From contig CM043959.1 in assembly GCA_014529385.2 (NCBI GenBank), forward strand, positions 65,735,253-65,799,252: a stretch of 64,000 nucleotides of DNA, in the 5' to 3' direction. Position numbers and translations under genes: made by a program. The DNA is from Adiantum capillus-veneris. Its lineage: Eukaryota > Streptophyta > Polypodiopsida > Polypodiales > Pteridaceae. This document shows positions 24,170-36,006 of the stretch, in pieces (position 1 is the stretch's first letter; each line of letters opens with the position of its first letter). Under the pieces are notes generated by a model, which was not told the DNA's origin, did no database searches, and saw only the letters and a program-made list of their open reading frames with translations.

Positions 24170-26862
24170 ATTTCTTCTCGACTTTTGCTTTCCTCCGCCT
24201 TGTTGCTCCTCCATGAGGACATGTGAGTGTAGAGAAATATTTTATTAAAAAATATCACCTTAAAAAACATTTCCAAGGCAAACCAACTACACCAAGTGTT
24301 GCACATCAGAAAGTTATCAAGGATGATAACATTTTAAATGCAAAGTCATAGTGGATCAACATCTCCAGAAATTTTTTAAAAAGAACAAGATATTTTGAGA
24401 CTGCATCTTCATAACCTCTTCAAAAACAACAAGAGATTTTGAGACTGCATCCTCATAACCTCTTTTAGAAAATCATTGCCTAATGATTGAATCATTGCCT
24501 AAATTCAATCAAAAAACCAATCATTGTCTTAAGATTAACTTGACAACCTCAATGAATCTTTGGAGTGACAAACTAAGGGTGAAGAAGAGTTATATGTTAT
24601 GGAATCCATGTCTACAATCAAAATTGCCTTTGGATTATGTTAAAATGACCAAAAAACTCATGACAGGGTGTATTTTTCCTTGAAAGCAGCATCAATAAAT
24701 TTTCATAAATAGACAGTAACTTTCAATGTGAACCCTTTCTATTCGTTAAAAGCATGAAATCAGGTTGACAACTACTAAGGCTAGTCATGTAGAAATCTAA
24801 CCCTCACCTAGAGGACTTTTAGGGTGGTAAAGTTGCAAAAAATCCAAAATGGCCAAAAAAAAGCACATGTTTTTGGCTCAATTAAGGTTGAGAAACCGTT
24901 GGCAAAAATAAGGCTAATGGTGGATTGATGGCTAAAAAAAATGCCAAGGTTTTTTCTACCCATGAGACAACTTTGTGGATATAGAGCACTCAAAAATTCA
25001 TTTTGTAACTCTTAAAATAATTCAAGGAAATTGGACACTTAAGAGGACATAAAAGTGTCCCATTACTAGTGTAGTGCTAAGGAAGCTGTGTCATTGCTGC
25101 CTCTCATAGCATGGCATAGTAGAAAACTCAAAAGTAGTACTAAATGATGATCGCTATCATCTCCACTTGCCTCTATTGAAGAATATTAAATCTTGTGCTG
25201 CAAGTGAAGGAGGTACACCTCAAGAGACTCAAACTCATCAGCTAGATATCCACAACTAGAGCCAAGGAAGAGCTATTTAAAATCATGAAGTGGTTCAAGC
25301 TACTATACAACCAATATAGAAACAAGATAAAACCTCAAATCTATTTTGACAAGGATAACGATTGGACCCAAGGACGCCTAAGGGTTTTGAACAATGCTTA
25401 TGATCACCCTCATTGAATGAAGGGCTTAGGTCTAACCTATTGGCATATAGGACAAGGATAACGATTGGACCCAAGGACGCCTAAGGGTTTTGAACAATGC
25501 TTATGATCACCCTCATTGAATGAAGGGCTTAGGTCTAACCTATTGGCATATAAGACCTAGATTCTTCTAGGTCAACCTATGCTTCAAGAAATCTCAAAGC
25601 ACCTCAATCATGTTGATGGTCTTCTCCAGAAGTGTATAGGTAAGAGACAAGATTATCTATTAGTCTCATATTACAAGATGAAGCTTTTATGTCAGTGCAC
25701 TAGATAGCCTCAAAGAGGAGCTAATTTTGGGCAAAGAGTGGATTGAATTTCATAAACCTCTTATTGATAGATCCTCTAGTCTTCTCATAAAACCACTTTT
25801 GAAGGAATCAATGCCACCAGTATCTTCCAATGCATGAACATGCATAACAAAGGCAAAAGAGAGATATTTTAGAGAATCTCTTGACCAAAGAAATCCACAT
25901 CATCGGGGACACCAAGTCCAAAATCCATATGTGAAGTAGTGGAATTGAGTCTAAGATTGCACAAAAGTCTAAAGGCTATGAAGTCCAGCTTCATAAAGCA
26001 CTAGGTATTCAATTTTCAACTACAAACAATGATGGCCAATGTCTAAGAGATGTTTCACTCTAAAGTAGTACTCTTCACCAAAAAAAGTCCAAGAAAATGC
26101 ATGCCAAAGGTGAGATTCCAATGACAATCACTAAAAGTGATGCTCAATAATATCTAACAAGCTTAAAGGTCTTTGAAGCAACAACCATAAGGCACCTATA
26201 GCTAAAATTCCACAACCAGTGTGCGCCATTGCAAAGCTCAACCAATATCAGGCTCAATTGACCATAACCTTCCTTGACAAACAGTCTTAAAGGTAAACCA
26301 ATTTCTAAGAGCCATGTCCCTACAATAGTACCACCTATAAGAATTGCTATGGTGCTAAAATGTGTAAAGGGATCAATCGATTGATGATTAATTCTACCTA
26401 ATTGTGAAGCGAAGGCCAATATGGTCTCACTCCAAATTAGGAGCATACTTGGTGAGCCTTTGGTTCAAAAAAGAGAGTAGTGATATGGTTGGAGCATGTA
26501 GCATCCACAAGCAATCCAAAAGGTTGAGGGGTGCCTCATCATAAAGAGTTACTAGAACAAGTAGTTCTTGTCAAAAATGGATGGCACACACCAACGCTAT
26601 AGAGGAACTATAAAACTCTTCTTATCTTCTCTAGGACAAATAAAGCTGCAGATACAAGTATTGTTGGTGGAACCAATAGACGCAATGCTACATCTTGACA
26701 ACCAAAAGCTCAAGTGACATTTACCCCAAACCAAGAATCATCAAAGGCCCATATGAAGAAAGGGTAGAGATAAACTATATATTTTTCAATGCTGACGAAA
26801 TAGAGATTCCATATCCAAATAGATCAAATAATCCAAGTTGTATCTATGATGAAGTAGGATAC
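24170..26862. other. No gene recognised; AT-rich, contains a 103-bp tandem duplication
   Basis: No ORF longer than about 100 codons and no recognisable motif on either strand. The 100-codon minus ORF at 26144-26446 has hydrophobic stretches but no family match I can name. Confidence 0.5.
25348..25553 (+). repeat. Nearly perfect 103-bp tandem duplication
   Basis: GACAAGGATAACGATTGG starts at 25348 and again at 25451. The two 103-bp copies read identically apart from the last base (ATATAG / ATATAA). Confidence 0.97.
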
Positions 26863-27088
26863 TGATGGAGTTAGGGTTGTAGGAATGCACACACACCTTA
26901 GAGGTGGAGAAGAAGCTCAAGGCACACACTAGAGAACGTATTACTTGGTGTGCAAATACATGATAAAATAGCTCTAGAGTTATGGGCATATATACAAAGC
27001 ACAATGGAAAAAATCTCCTAGTGAGGGAAAAAGGTGCCTCGGAGATCCTAAGTGTGTTCACACATCACTGCCATACATAAGGTAACCG
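26863..27088 (-). repeat. Copia-3 3' LTR, same family as Copia-1 and Copia-2, minus strand
   Basis: Read on the minus strand it runs from GGTTACCTTATGTATGGCAGTGATGTGTGAACAC to CAACCCTAACTCCATCA, aligning along its length with the Copia-2 LTR but more diverged. It is preceded on that strand by the polypurine tract TCAGGGGGGAT (27088-27098). Confidence 0.85.
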
Positions 27089-27159
27089 ATCCCCCCTGAG
27101 AGTGATGTGGTGAACAAGAGATGGCACATATAGGAAAGTGTCATGCCCTATGGACATGA

Positions 27160-27300
27160 TCAATCCAGAAATGGAAAAAAGCCCAAAGCTTTGCAAAAAG
27201 TTGTGAACTTCTCACGAGGCAGTGCCTTTGTGAATAGATTGGCACAATTGTCTTGTGTTGGCAAATAAGACACTAAAAATATGTCGTTTGTGGATGATGA
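27160..27300 (-). pseudogene. Copia-3 RNase H C-terminal remnant
   Basis: On the minus strand, YLPTQDN...NLFTKALPRE leads to KALGFFPFLD and a stop at 27160. This matches the C-terminus of Copia-1 and Copia-2 (TKALSREK...KALGLLPFVD). Homology fades above about 27300, so only the last 40-odd codons survive next to the LTR. Confidence 0.82.
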
Positions 27301-28016
27301 CAAGCATAAGGGAAAAAATTGTTAAATTTTTTGACTTTTTATTTTTATACATTATATTTTTGACACATAACTTTAACCATTGTTTTTTACAAGCATGATT
27401 TACAGAGTGATAGCATAGCAACTAAGGATAGTTGCTTTCCAAACGGAGAGGTTTGTAATGGAAATTGATAAATATTTATTTATTGTAGGTGGAAAAAGCA
27501 TTAGTGAGTTATCGACTATGCAAAAGGATAGCAAATTTATGGATATTTCATTATTAAAGTTCTATGTATGAGCTATGGTCACTTTATGTTCAAGGGGATA
27601 GTTTGTTACCTTTTCTAGCATTTAATCTACAAGTAAATACGTGCAAGAGGATGTGTAGCACTCTACTCTAAGAGGTGTGCATACACGCGCTCTTCTTCTC
27701 TCTCTTGCTTCCTATCTCTCTTTAATATTTCTCACATTGGATCATGGATGTATATACATTTCTACGTATGCCAATCTGTGGATTTTATCACATGTAGCAT
27801 GGTATTTTGTGTTTTTTTGTAGGCACCCCATACTCCCATTTGTTGCAGGTGCTAGTATTTTACACAAGACTATACGAGAATGTTTTTCATTTTTTAAGTG
27901 AGATTACCAAAACCTTCTTGTTGATTGTGAAATTTGAAGCCTTTTTTCTATTTTTGTGTGTTGCAAATAATGCCCAAGAGGAGGATGATGCAAAAAAATC
28001 GAATGGAGGAGGATTT

Positions 28017-28018
<2 letters not shown>

Positions 28019-28051
<33 letters not shown>
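28019..28051. repeat. (GA)n microsatellite
   Basis: About 16 GA copies. Confidence 0.97.
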
Positions 28052-28054
<3 letters not shown>

Positions 28055-28535
28055 GGTGAGTATATGTATATTGTGTGAACCTTTTGTTAGCAACATAGTT
28101 CTTTCGTCATAATCTCAAATTAGTTTTAAGAAATGCATACAATCATTTGTCTGGTTAACTCACTAGGTGTGTGATTCTAAAGTTTTCAAATGTTTGGGTT
28201 TTCATTTGCTTCCATGAAAGACGTCTAGCTTTGTTTATATGGAGAAGCATACATTTAAGGATACCCCACTTGGTGTAGAGATACAATGCATTGCTTTGAC
28301 AAGGGCCTATATTCCTTGGGGGGTCCACTATGTAGAACCTCCCTATATAGCATGTGGTCATAGGGTACGTAAAAAATCCCTATGTTAAAATGCTAACATG
28401 AATAGATTAACCCCTCCTTTTAAAAAATTAATGGGTTTTTTCAAAATGGATTAAAAAAACCACTCTTGTTAAGTGCATCTCTATTAAATTGCTAATTTTT
28501 TTCAAAATAGGAAACCTCTCCTTGTTGAACTCACG

Positions 28536-28795
28536 TAGTATATTAATCTTATTATACGGTGGACCCCCTAGCTATATTCATATTGGTAGAGATTTTGCTA
28601 CAAGTCGAAAAACCCATGTCTATGCTCAAGCTCATGAGCATATGTTGAGATGTAGACCACACGACATAGAGTGGTATATTACCCTGATTATACAGTGGAC
28701 CACCCAAGCTATATTTATATTGGTATTTTGTTGTAGGTTTGAAAAACCAGGTCTATGCCGAAGTTCATGAGCATAGGTTGATATGTAGACCACAA
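28536..28795 (+). repeat. Diverged direct duplication of ~125 bp
   Basis: ATTATACGGTGGACCCCCTAGCTATATTCATATTGG near 28550 and ATTATACAGTGGACCACCCAAGCTATATTTATATTGG near 28687 begin two copies. Both run on through GAAAAACC, CTCATGAGCATA or TTCATGAGCATA, and GATGTAGACCACA or TATGTAGACCACA. A weaker related GGTCCACTATGTAG is at 28321. Confidence 0.88.
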
Positions 28796-29578
28796 AGCAT
28801 GTGTACTACGCATGCACCAAAAAAGGTAAAGATATTATTTTGCTAGACTAAACTTGATAGCATAAACCCTTGCTATGAATGTTGTTGTCATGATAGTACA
28901 CACGGTTTATATTGCTTCTTGATGTGAGAACTAATCTTCATGATGGCATGCTCATGGCCAAAACAAGATTGTTTTCTTTCTTTGAATGCATTAGACTATC
29001 TGAAAGGAAAACATGCTATAACAGAAAAGTGGATACTTTAATAATCAGTGTAAAAGCTATTTGTTAGCATCAAGAAAAAAGTCAAAAGATCTTATAATAA
29101 TTTTCCACTTGGTAGAGAGGTAACAGTTTTTATTAGCAAGGTGGTGTCTAAGTGGATTATCAGATTATTTTGAGTGCATAATCACAAGGTTCATGTTTGC
29201 AACTATATTGTAGCAAACCTTATGAATCGGAGCTTATATGAGACAATAGTTGTAGATTATTCAACATTTGTCAATCTAATGTCCAAGTTCATAGTCATTA
29301 ATGATTTTGTGTTCTTTGTGGTACATTCAAATTGTGAATATCATGCTCAAGTATTCATACAACCAAAAGCAAAGGAAAATTTCATGTAGATCCTTCTTTT
29401 TATGTGAGACAATGGCATGAGTCTGCATGCTCCCTCTTGTCTGCTCGGCATTGAATGTTATATGTAGATTGATGGGTGGGTGTAGGCGAGCGTATATTGC
29501 TCATTGAGTGCAAGCATGAGATGCTTGTTGCATAAACTTCCTGAGTTTTGCTACTGGCTATTTTTAAAGCCTTCCTCT

Positions 29579-29599
29579 GTGTGTGTGTGCGTGTGTGTT

Positions 29600-29639
<40 letters not shown>

Positions 29640-29658
29640 GAGAGAGAGAGAGAGAGAG
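29579..29658 (+). repeat. Compound tract (TG)n - G37 - (GA)n
   Basis: GTGTGTGTGCGTGTGTG, then an uninterrupted run of 37 G (29602-29638), then (AG)n to 29658. The G run could form G-quadruplexes and the purine strand could form triplexes. Confidence 0.97.
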
Positions 29659-30048
29659 CACATGTTCCAGAAACGTTGTTCACCTTTCGAGTCCAAACCC
29701 AAGGTATTTTTTTTTATTTTGTGATACTTTGTGAGACTTCTTTGAGTGGAATAGATTTAGAATTCATTTGCAAACATGTGCAAACACATTCAAATCTAAA
29801 TCTATGTCTATGTCATATATACATACATATTAGTAGGGGATGAGAAATGTTTAGCATGTTTATGTGACAAATTAGTTAGCCTAATTTGATTGGTTGGTTC
29901 ACTGTCTTTGTAAACCACAAAAAGTGAAATAGGTGAGTCGGTAGGTCAACTTGTCACACTAATGGTTTACTTGGGCCTTCTGTAAGCCAAAAAGGGAACC
30001 CGCCACTATAGAATGTCTTTTGTGGAGGCCAAAAAAATGTTTATATGC

Positions 30049-30054
<6 letters not shown>

Positions 30055-30088
<34 letters not shown>
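30055..30088. repeat. (CT)n microsatellite
   Basis: About 16 CT copies. Confidence 0.97.
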
Positions 30089-30090
<2 letters not shown>

Positions 30091-30374
30091 CTTCCCCTTC
30101 CTTGCACCAAGGACTATATAATTCTCTTGTTAGTTAAGTGTACACTCAAAAATACATGAAATGATGTCAATTCCATTTAATGGACACACTTGCTCATTGA
30201 GTTTGCCAAAATTGTGAATTTTCATTTGGATACGTTGTGTAAGTTTTGACACGTAGTTCAAATTTTAACCCATATTGACAAGCAACATACCTAGAGTCGA
30301 ATAGATGTGACAAAAGTTCTCTTGTACTTTGAATCAAAATTAATTGTTTCACTTCTTTCTTTCATTTCTCCTCA

Positions 30375-30375
<1 letters not shown>

Positions 30376-30453
<78 letters not shown>
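30376..30453 (+). repeat. Compound tract C41 - (TC)n
   Basis: A run of 41 C (30376-30416) passes directly into (TC)n to 30453, then ATGTGTGTTGGG. Confidence 0.97.
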
Positions 30454-30455
<2 letters not shown>

Positions 30456-30479
30456 GTGTGTTGGGTCTTTGTAATGACA

Positions 30480-30837
30480 TCCACCCACGAAGTCATCATT
30501 TCTTTGTGCTTCTTCTCACCTTATTTGATGGCCTGCACTTGTGCTTTAATCGTGTTGAGTTCTTCAACTACTGAGTTGAAGCTCTCCCTCTTTGAGTACG
30601 TTTCATGAATCACACCTCTGCAAGCTCTTTCTTGAGTAATGCGATCTCCTCATCTTGGGCCGTCACACGATCCTCAAGTGTGTTTATCCTGCTTTCTTGG
30701 GCTCACATGTGTTCTTCAAGTGCCTTTAATGTGCCTAGAAGGTTGCAACTAATCATGTTAATGGTCTCGCCCATTTCTTCTTTGCATTTTTGAATGGCAT
30801 CATCTAGAGGACCATCCTTACCAGTTTGCTTCTTCAT
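30480..30837 (-). pseudogene. Degenerate coiled-coil ORF, possibly gag-derived
   Basis: Read on the minus strand from ATG at 30837: MKKQTGKDGPLDDAIQKC leads into a heptad-like stretch with INTLEDRVTAQDEEIALLKK. In-frame TGA codons fall after LEEHM and after KELAEV, and the frame is lost towards 30480. The hydrophilic coiled coil with regularly spaced L, I and V resembles the N-terminal part of some plant retrotransposon gag or retroelement-associated proteins, but no capsid or zinc-knuckle motif follows. A TATA-like CTATATACAT lies about 80 bp upstream. It may also be a decayed host gene fragment. Confidence 0.45.
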
Positions 30838-31359
30838 GTTGGAGAATGGAAATAGGAGAGGGAGAGGAAGAAAGAGAGAGAAAAGTCCTTGAGATAGAGT
30901 GAAATCTGCCCTATGTATATAGGTCTATCTTTCCACACTATGCATACATGTCTATTCCACATTTGTCAACATTCTCTGCAACTCTGAACCATACTCGCAC
31001 ATATATACGTTCCCACATCATGCATACATCTTGTTTACGCACCCAAATACAGTCTACAATTCTGAAAATCCTGAAAATTTTGAAAGCTGAGAATTCTGAA
31101 ATTTTCTTGCAGAACTGAATTTCCCAATCGTGAATTTTTTAGATTTTCCTTTAGACCTTCTACCACAAAATGGCTAGAACATGCAGCCATAGACAACCTC
31201 TCTGCAAATCGCGAAGGCTAGTTGAAAATGCAACTGCTTGGAGGGTTGACGATGGGTTGAATTGCTCCCAATGCTAATTCTTGTTGATAGTGATGGCTCC
31301 TAAGTATATGTGCTTACTGCTAGCGTTGATTGCTCTAGTACTAATGTTGGCTATTAACG

Positions 31360-31407
<48 letters not shown>

Positions 31408-32229
31408 CATGAGGAATTGCAAGGGGTTGGGCTGAGGGAGTGCGACGGGGGGCTGAGGGGGTGGGAGCGCATGGGGTGGGTTGAGGGAGCGTGAACCTCT
31501 TCTCTGCCTGTGTTGACCCAACAGCCTGTGTTCTAGCACATCAGTGATACCTCATATGAGATACTGAGAGAGCCAAATACCATTGATATGGGGCTTGATA
31601 GACGCTCACAAGATGAGGAGTTCACTGAGTAGGGGAAATATCTTACGAAAATGGGGGCCTCACATGGATTGGCCATGCTTAATGGCCTACATGTTGGGAA
31701 GTGAATTCCCTAATCACCAATGGTCTAACGTTAGGCTATGGAGGATGGAGCCTTAGCTTAACCATGGTGTTAGGGTTAGGGTTAAAGAGATGGAGATTAG
31801 GGTTAGGCTATGCCAAGTGCAAGAGCATAAAAAGAGAGAGTATATACACAATGATAATTCTCAAAGTGCGATTGATTGATTAGAGAATAGCCTCTAATAT
31901 AGGCTTAGTGCTTTACAATCATTGGCTAGAGAGGTTGCACCCTCTTTCTATTGGATCATTTATCTCTTCCTAGGTGGCTAGAGGGCATTCCCATATGGTG
32001 CAACAAGTTGGATTTACCCTAACACTATAGCTACTTCCCGCATCAGTTGGGTTTACTTGCTTTTTGCATATGCATGGGGCCAACACAGTGAACTACGTCA
32101 TGGCACACATGAGCTTCATCCCTTGCATTCATGATCTCACAATAGGACCCACACCAATGGGTATATCAATGGACCATACTCTCTTGACATTTTCAGAGTC
32201 CTTTCAGTTTAGTAAAGCTTAGATGTCAC
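30838..32229. other. No gene recognised; includes a (GA)n tract
   Basis: (GA)n at 31366-31404. The flanking minus-strand ORF 31354-31539 is partly the translation of this repeat. GTTAGGGTTAGGGTTA near 31771 looks telomere-like but is only two to three units. Confidence 0.5.
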
Positions 32230-34470
32230 GAGGAAGGACACATACCCGCTATGCATTTACGCGAGACTGACTCTGTTTATACAAAGAGATCTATGGTCGT
32301 CTACGCACAACATTCAGGCTAAGACTCTCGGTGGAGAAGATCACCACTCTACTAAGCAAGACATTGCATGGTGCAGTAGCAGAGGCATATCCATACACTC
32401 AGCTTGACCAAAACGACATTCTGAGAGCATGTCTCAAAACATTTGGTATGGCGAGAAGTGCGGAGAGATGAGAAACAACTTCAGAGAGATCTTCTACTTG
32501 TGGTCATCAATCACAGACAGTCTCGGATAGCCTTTCGGTGCCTTATGTGACGGAAGAAGCGAGCATTCCTACCTCAGATGGAATGAGACTTATACTAGTT
32601 GTTCTTCATTAGCAGATTCAAGAGAGGCATGGCATCTCTTCCATGAGCACACCCCTCCCCCCAGTGATTACTTCCCCTTATATGTAGGGTCAATATGCAA
32701 CATCCTTATATACGGTCCATGGATAGACACCCCTTCTAGATCCTTCTGAGCCACGCATATCTACGTGTACCTTCTTTACCATTGAGATGGTAAAGACGGC
32801 CATTGATAGGATGAGAACCACGAGGGGATATGATCATAATGGTCTAGTGGCAAAGCACTTTCTACATGCTACAGATATGTTGACAAAGAATCTTGCATTT
32901 ATGTTCGATCGCGTCATGTGTGAGGATCTACTTGAGACTTGGAGACTGTCTACTATTGTGGCTATCTTCAAGGCAAGTGATCCTATGGAGCCTCAAGTGA
33001 TCCTATGGACACACATTGGCACAGTTGTATGCATCTATCCTTGAGCAGCAGTTGAGCAGATGGGAAGACAGTGAGGGCATACAGGCAGTGGGACAAGCCT
33101 GTTTTAAGAGAGGCTTTTCCACTCTTGACCATATTCTGACACTCAGAGCCATCATTGAGGAGGATAGGGCACATGGGAGATAGATTCATTGTAGCTTTGT
33201 GGATTTTCGCAAACCATTTGACACGGTGCCCAGAGCTTTGGTGGGACATGTACGCACTATATAGGGGATATCTAATTTAGTTCACCCTACAATTGGAATG
33301 AAACAAGGTTGTCCATTGTCTCCTGCCCTAATAATGTCCCACAAGCTATGCATAAAGGAGATTGGTCTGAAAAGCGCCTCTATCTCCATAGGGGGGGATT
33401 GTTAACTCCACTAATGATCTCGTGTCGCATGGAGGCCTTGGCTCTGATCAACCGAGAAATCATAGCTACCAAGGGCCTCCATACCTTTGCACCTATCCCG
33501 ACCCACAGAGGATCCCCAAACCTAAACCCCATCTAGCATAGCTGAAGCTACCAAGGTATCAAAGAGCCAGAGCGTTATTCGAGAACTGAACCTCCGAACA
33601 CATCCTCTCCAATCCTCCCAAGGCCGTGTATGTTCTGGTCAGTCTAGTCTCTGCTGCTTTCTTCAAAGAAAACCTTGGCTCGATGAAGGCTACCCCAAGA
33701 TAAGTGTATGCATCTGTTTACACAGTCTCTTGGCCATAAGTGAATGTAGGTGCTGATCTCTTGATCCATTGCGGTGTGGTGTTAAATGACCTTGGTTTCA
33801 CCAAGGTTCACAAAGAAATGCACTATCTTTCGCAAAGCTATGTAGTGCATCCAAATGTCATTGCATAGCCTTTGGTAAGTCAGAGATCAATACAATATTA
33901 TCAGCATATAACAACAATGGAATCCATGTCCCTGCCAGCTGTGCACTCTGTCACCCCCTTGTCAATGTAGTCAAAAACCTCATCTATATACATATTATTG
34001 AGATAGATATGCTAGATTGGTCGGCCTTGAGTCCTCAAGACAAATAGCTTTACAAGGGACACATCATGTTGGTATGTGCAAATGTCATCATGGTTCCAAA
34101 CACATGGCTTCAGCATGGATTAGTTACCTCCTTTTAAGTAATCCCTTGATGCACCATCATTGTCTCTTACGGATGGAGATTACTAGACTCATTCGCCAAG
34201 ACCTGACCCAATTGGACACCAAAAGGTCATGGATAGAGCCGACGCAAGAGTTGGGCACAAAGATGGCTTTCTCTAGAGAGCATCTTCTCCAACTCACAAA
34301 GGATGGGTTTGTGACTCGACCCAACTATATGGATACACATGTATCTCATGGGCTACGATGTGCCATTGGTTAGATACGGACATCCTCACATGAGCGTGAG
34401 ATTGAGACTAGTAGGTTCATAGGGATACCAACAACCAACGGGATATGCCGCCTATGCCATACAGAGCCAT
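32230..34470 (+). pseudogene. LINE-2 ORF2 pseudogene with internal inversion
   Basis: On the plus strand, the linker (LSVEKITTLLSKTLHGAVAEA, then TQLDQNDILRACL near 32330-32440) precedes RT pieces. These are HNGLVAKHFLHATDML (32838 on), STLDHILTLRAIIEEDRAHG (33120 on), CSFVDFRKPFDTVPRAL (33190-33240) and GMKQGCPLSP (33297-33326). The sequence is then inverted to about 34010 (separate entry). Plus-strand coding resumes from 34017 and ends with RFIGIPTTNGICRLCHTEP near 34420-34465, the C-terminal cysteine motif of these LINEs. Stops and shifts are frequent. It encodes the reverse transcriptase of a non-LTR element and is not functional. Confidence 0.85.
33326..34010 (-). pseudogene. Inverted central segment of LINE-2 reverse transcriptase
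   Basis: Minus-strand reading from about 34010 gives MYIDEVFDYIDKG, then the catalytic box LLYADNIVLISD (YADD changed to YADN) near 33925. It continues with LDALHSFAKDS, a thumb-like YLG region, LFDTLVASAML, GVEVWGSSVGRDR and PMEIEALFRPISFMHSLWD, ending at about 33326. This is the part of the protein expected between GMKQGCPLSP (ending at 33326 on the plus strand) and the C-terminus (34017 onward). The whole piece, about 685 bp, has been flipped in place. Confidence 0.82.
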
Positions 34471-35564
34471 ATACAAACGCCATTTCTTTCTTTTTTTGAG
34501 TTCTTGCAATTTTCCTTTGATGTGTATTGAGATTTTACATCTTGCTACCCTTACGTCTTGTCCTATATTTCCCAATACATACTATGGCACCACAATCTTG
34601 TGAAAGATACATTGAAGATATGATAAAATCGAGGGTTTCAATATTGATCATAGATGTGCTACCATGTGAATCTCGCAAAATTTTATGTTATACTCGAACA
34701 TTTCTTTTGCTTGGCATGTGGCTTTTTCTACTCTATTGATGGCCCTTCACTTATTCCAAGATTGATTTCTTAAATAATACGGAAGGTGCATGATCATTCA
34801 AATATTGTAAAGAGGCATAGGGTAAAGGGGCCAATACAAGGCCACCTAAGGAGGGGCACGATTTCCTGGTAGCAATCTTCACTGATTTGAACTTGGAAGA
34901 ATGCAATCGAAAGCTCTTTGCAAAGCGCACGTACAGTAAAACTATTAGTGTTGATGCAGATCCGCAGGCGACAACAGTGGCGATGTAACAAAGTCGGGCT
35001 TGAGAGGCAAGCCATGTCAGTGGTATATAATGTGCCAATGCTGCTAGCAAGGATCAAGCGTAGATCGTGCGGCCCAAATACATTGATCAACTCACATAAC
35101 CAACCCAACGTCCGGGCGTTCGCGTTTGATGTCCCACAATTGGGTAAAAATAACCTTAATTTTGTCCTTGTAAAGGGGGGCAGCTTTTAATTGGCCCCTT
35201 TACCATATACCAACTGTGGGGTGCTTTTAACCATTGGCACTTTGTAGATTACTTGAAGTAGGTGGTACACATTTTCGAAAGGAAAACATAGGGCGAATCT
35301 ATCCTAAGCAAGGAAAGAAAAAATAATGAGGCCACGCGGCATGCGAGCCAGGTAGGGGATGTGGACTCAAAGAGTGAGAGAAAGGGGTTGGACGACGACG
35401 GAGCACGGCAGCAGGTCATTGGAGTTGACAGCTGGTATTGCAGGTGGCAGGGGACAACATCAAGCAGTGGGCTGGATGGCGGCACTGCAAGGAGATGGGC
35501 GAATGGCAGGTGGCAACAAGGCGACGGGAGCAGTCCTTTTGTTTTCTAAGGTATTGCATCGGAC
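34471..35564. other. No gene recognised
   Basis: Overlapping minus-strand ORFs at 34751-35108 and 35249-35485 have no recognisable motif. Confidence 0.5.
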
Positions 35565-35725
35565 AGCATAGGCCTACGACTTGTTGGTTTAGCTTAATGC
35601 CTCAAGGTCTTGGTGACATACGGTCTGTGTTCGAAACCACGTCAGGGCTTTTAGAAGGTGAAAAGGCCTTCGACTAAAGCTGGAAGCGGAAGCATCTCGT
35701 TAATGAATGAATAAAATAAAAGAAG
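35565..35725 (+). repeat. Candidate tRNA-derived SINE
   Basis: A-box-like TTAGCTTAATGCC (35589-35601) and a good B box, TGTTCGAAACC (35628-35638). A short body follows, ending in the A-rich tail GAATGAATAAAATAAAAGAAG. It is not the same family as the SINE-like segments of the array. I could not define target duplications. Confidence 0.45.
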
Positions 35726-36006
35726 AGCCAGTAGTAGTGGCTAATCAAAAGGGGATACTGTATTATTGGATACTTGTCCTTTTCCAAGCAATTGTTTAAG
35801 TTACATGGTTGCCAAATGTGGCCTAAAGAGATCTTGCATGGCACATTGCACTTGAATGATGAACTCATCAAGAAGGTTGTTGAAAGATGATACTTCATAA
35901 AGATCTTGGGACTCGACTCCTTAATTGTTTTACTTAAAAACATTTTCACTTTGCTGTATGAAGATTCCAAATGTAGCACATTGAAACAAAAGGTTGCTTA
36001 CCCATA

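Larger units (their letters stand above)
27301..30479. other. No gene recognised; AT-rich with simple repeats
   Basis: Short ORFs (27677-27901, 28489-28770, 29174-29389) show no motif. Simple repeats are listed separately. Confidence 0.5.

Noticed and set aside
31760-31800. Internal telomere repeat (GTTAGGGTTAGGGTTA)
   Set aside because: Only two to three imperfect units, without a longer array. Not supported as a telomeric remnant.
32230-34470. Twin-priming (5' inversion) of LINE-2
   Set aside because: Twin priming inverts the 5' part only. Here both ends have the same orientation and the middle is inverted.
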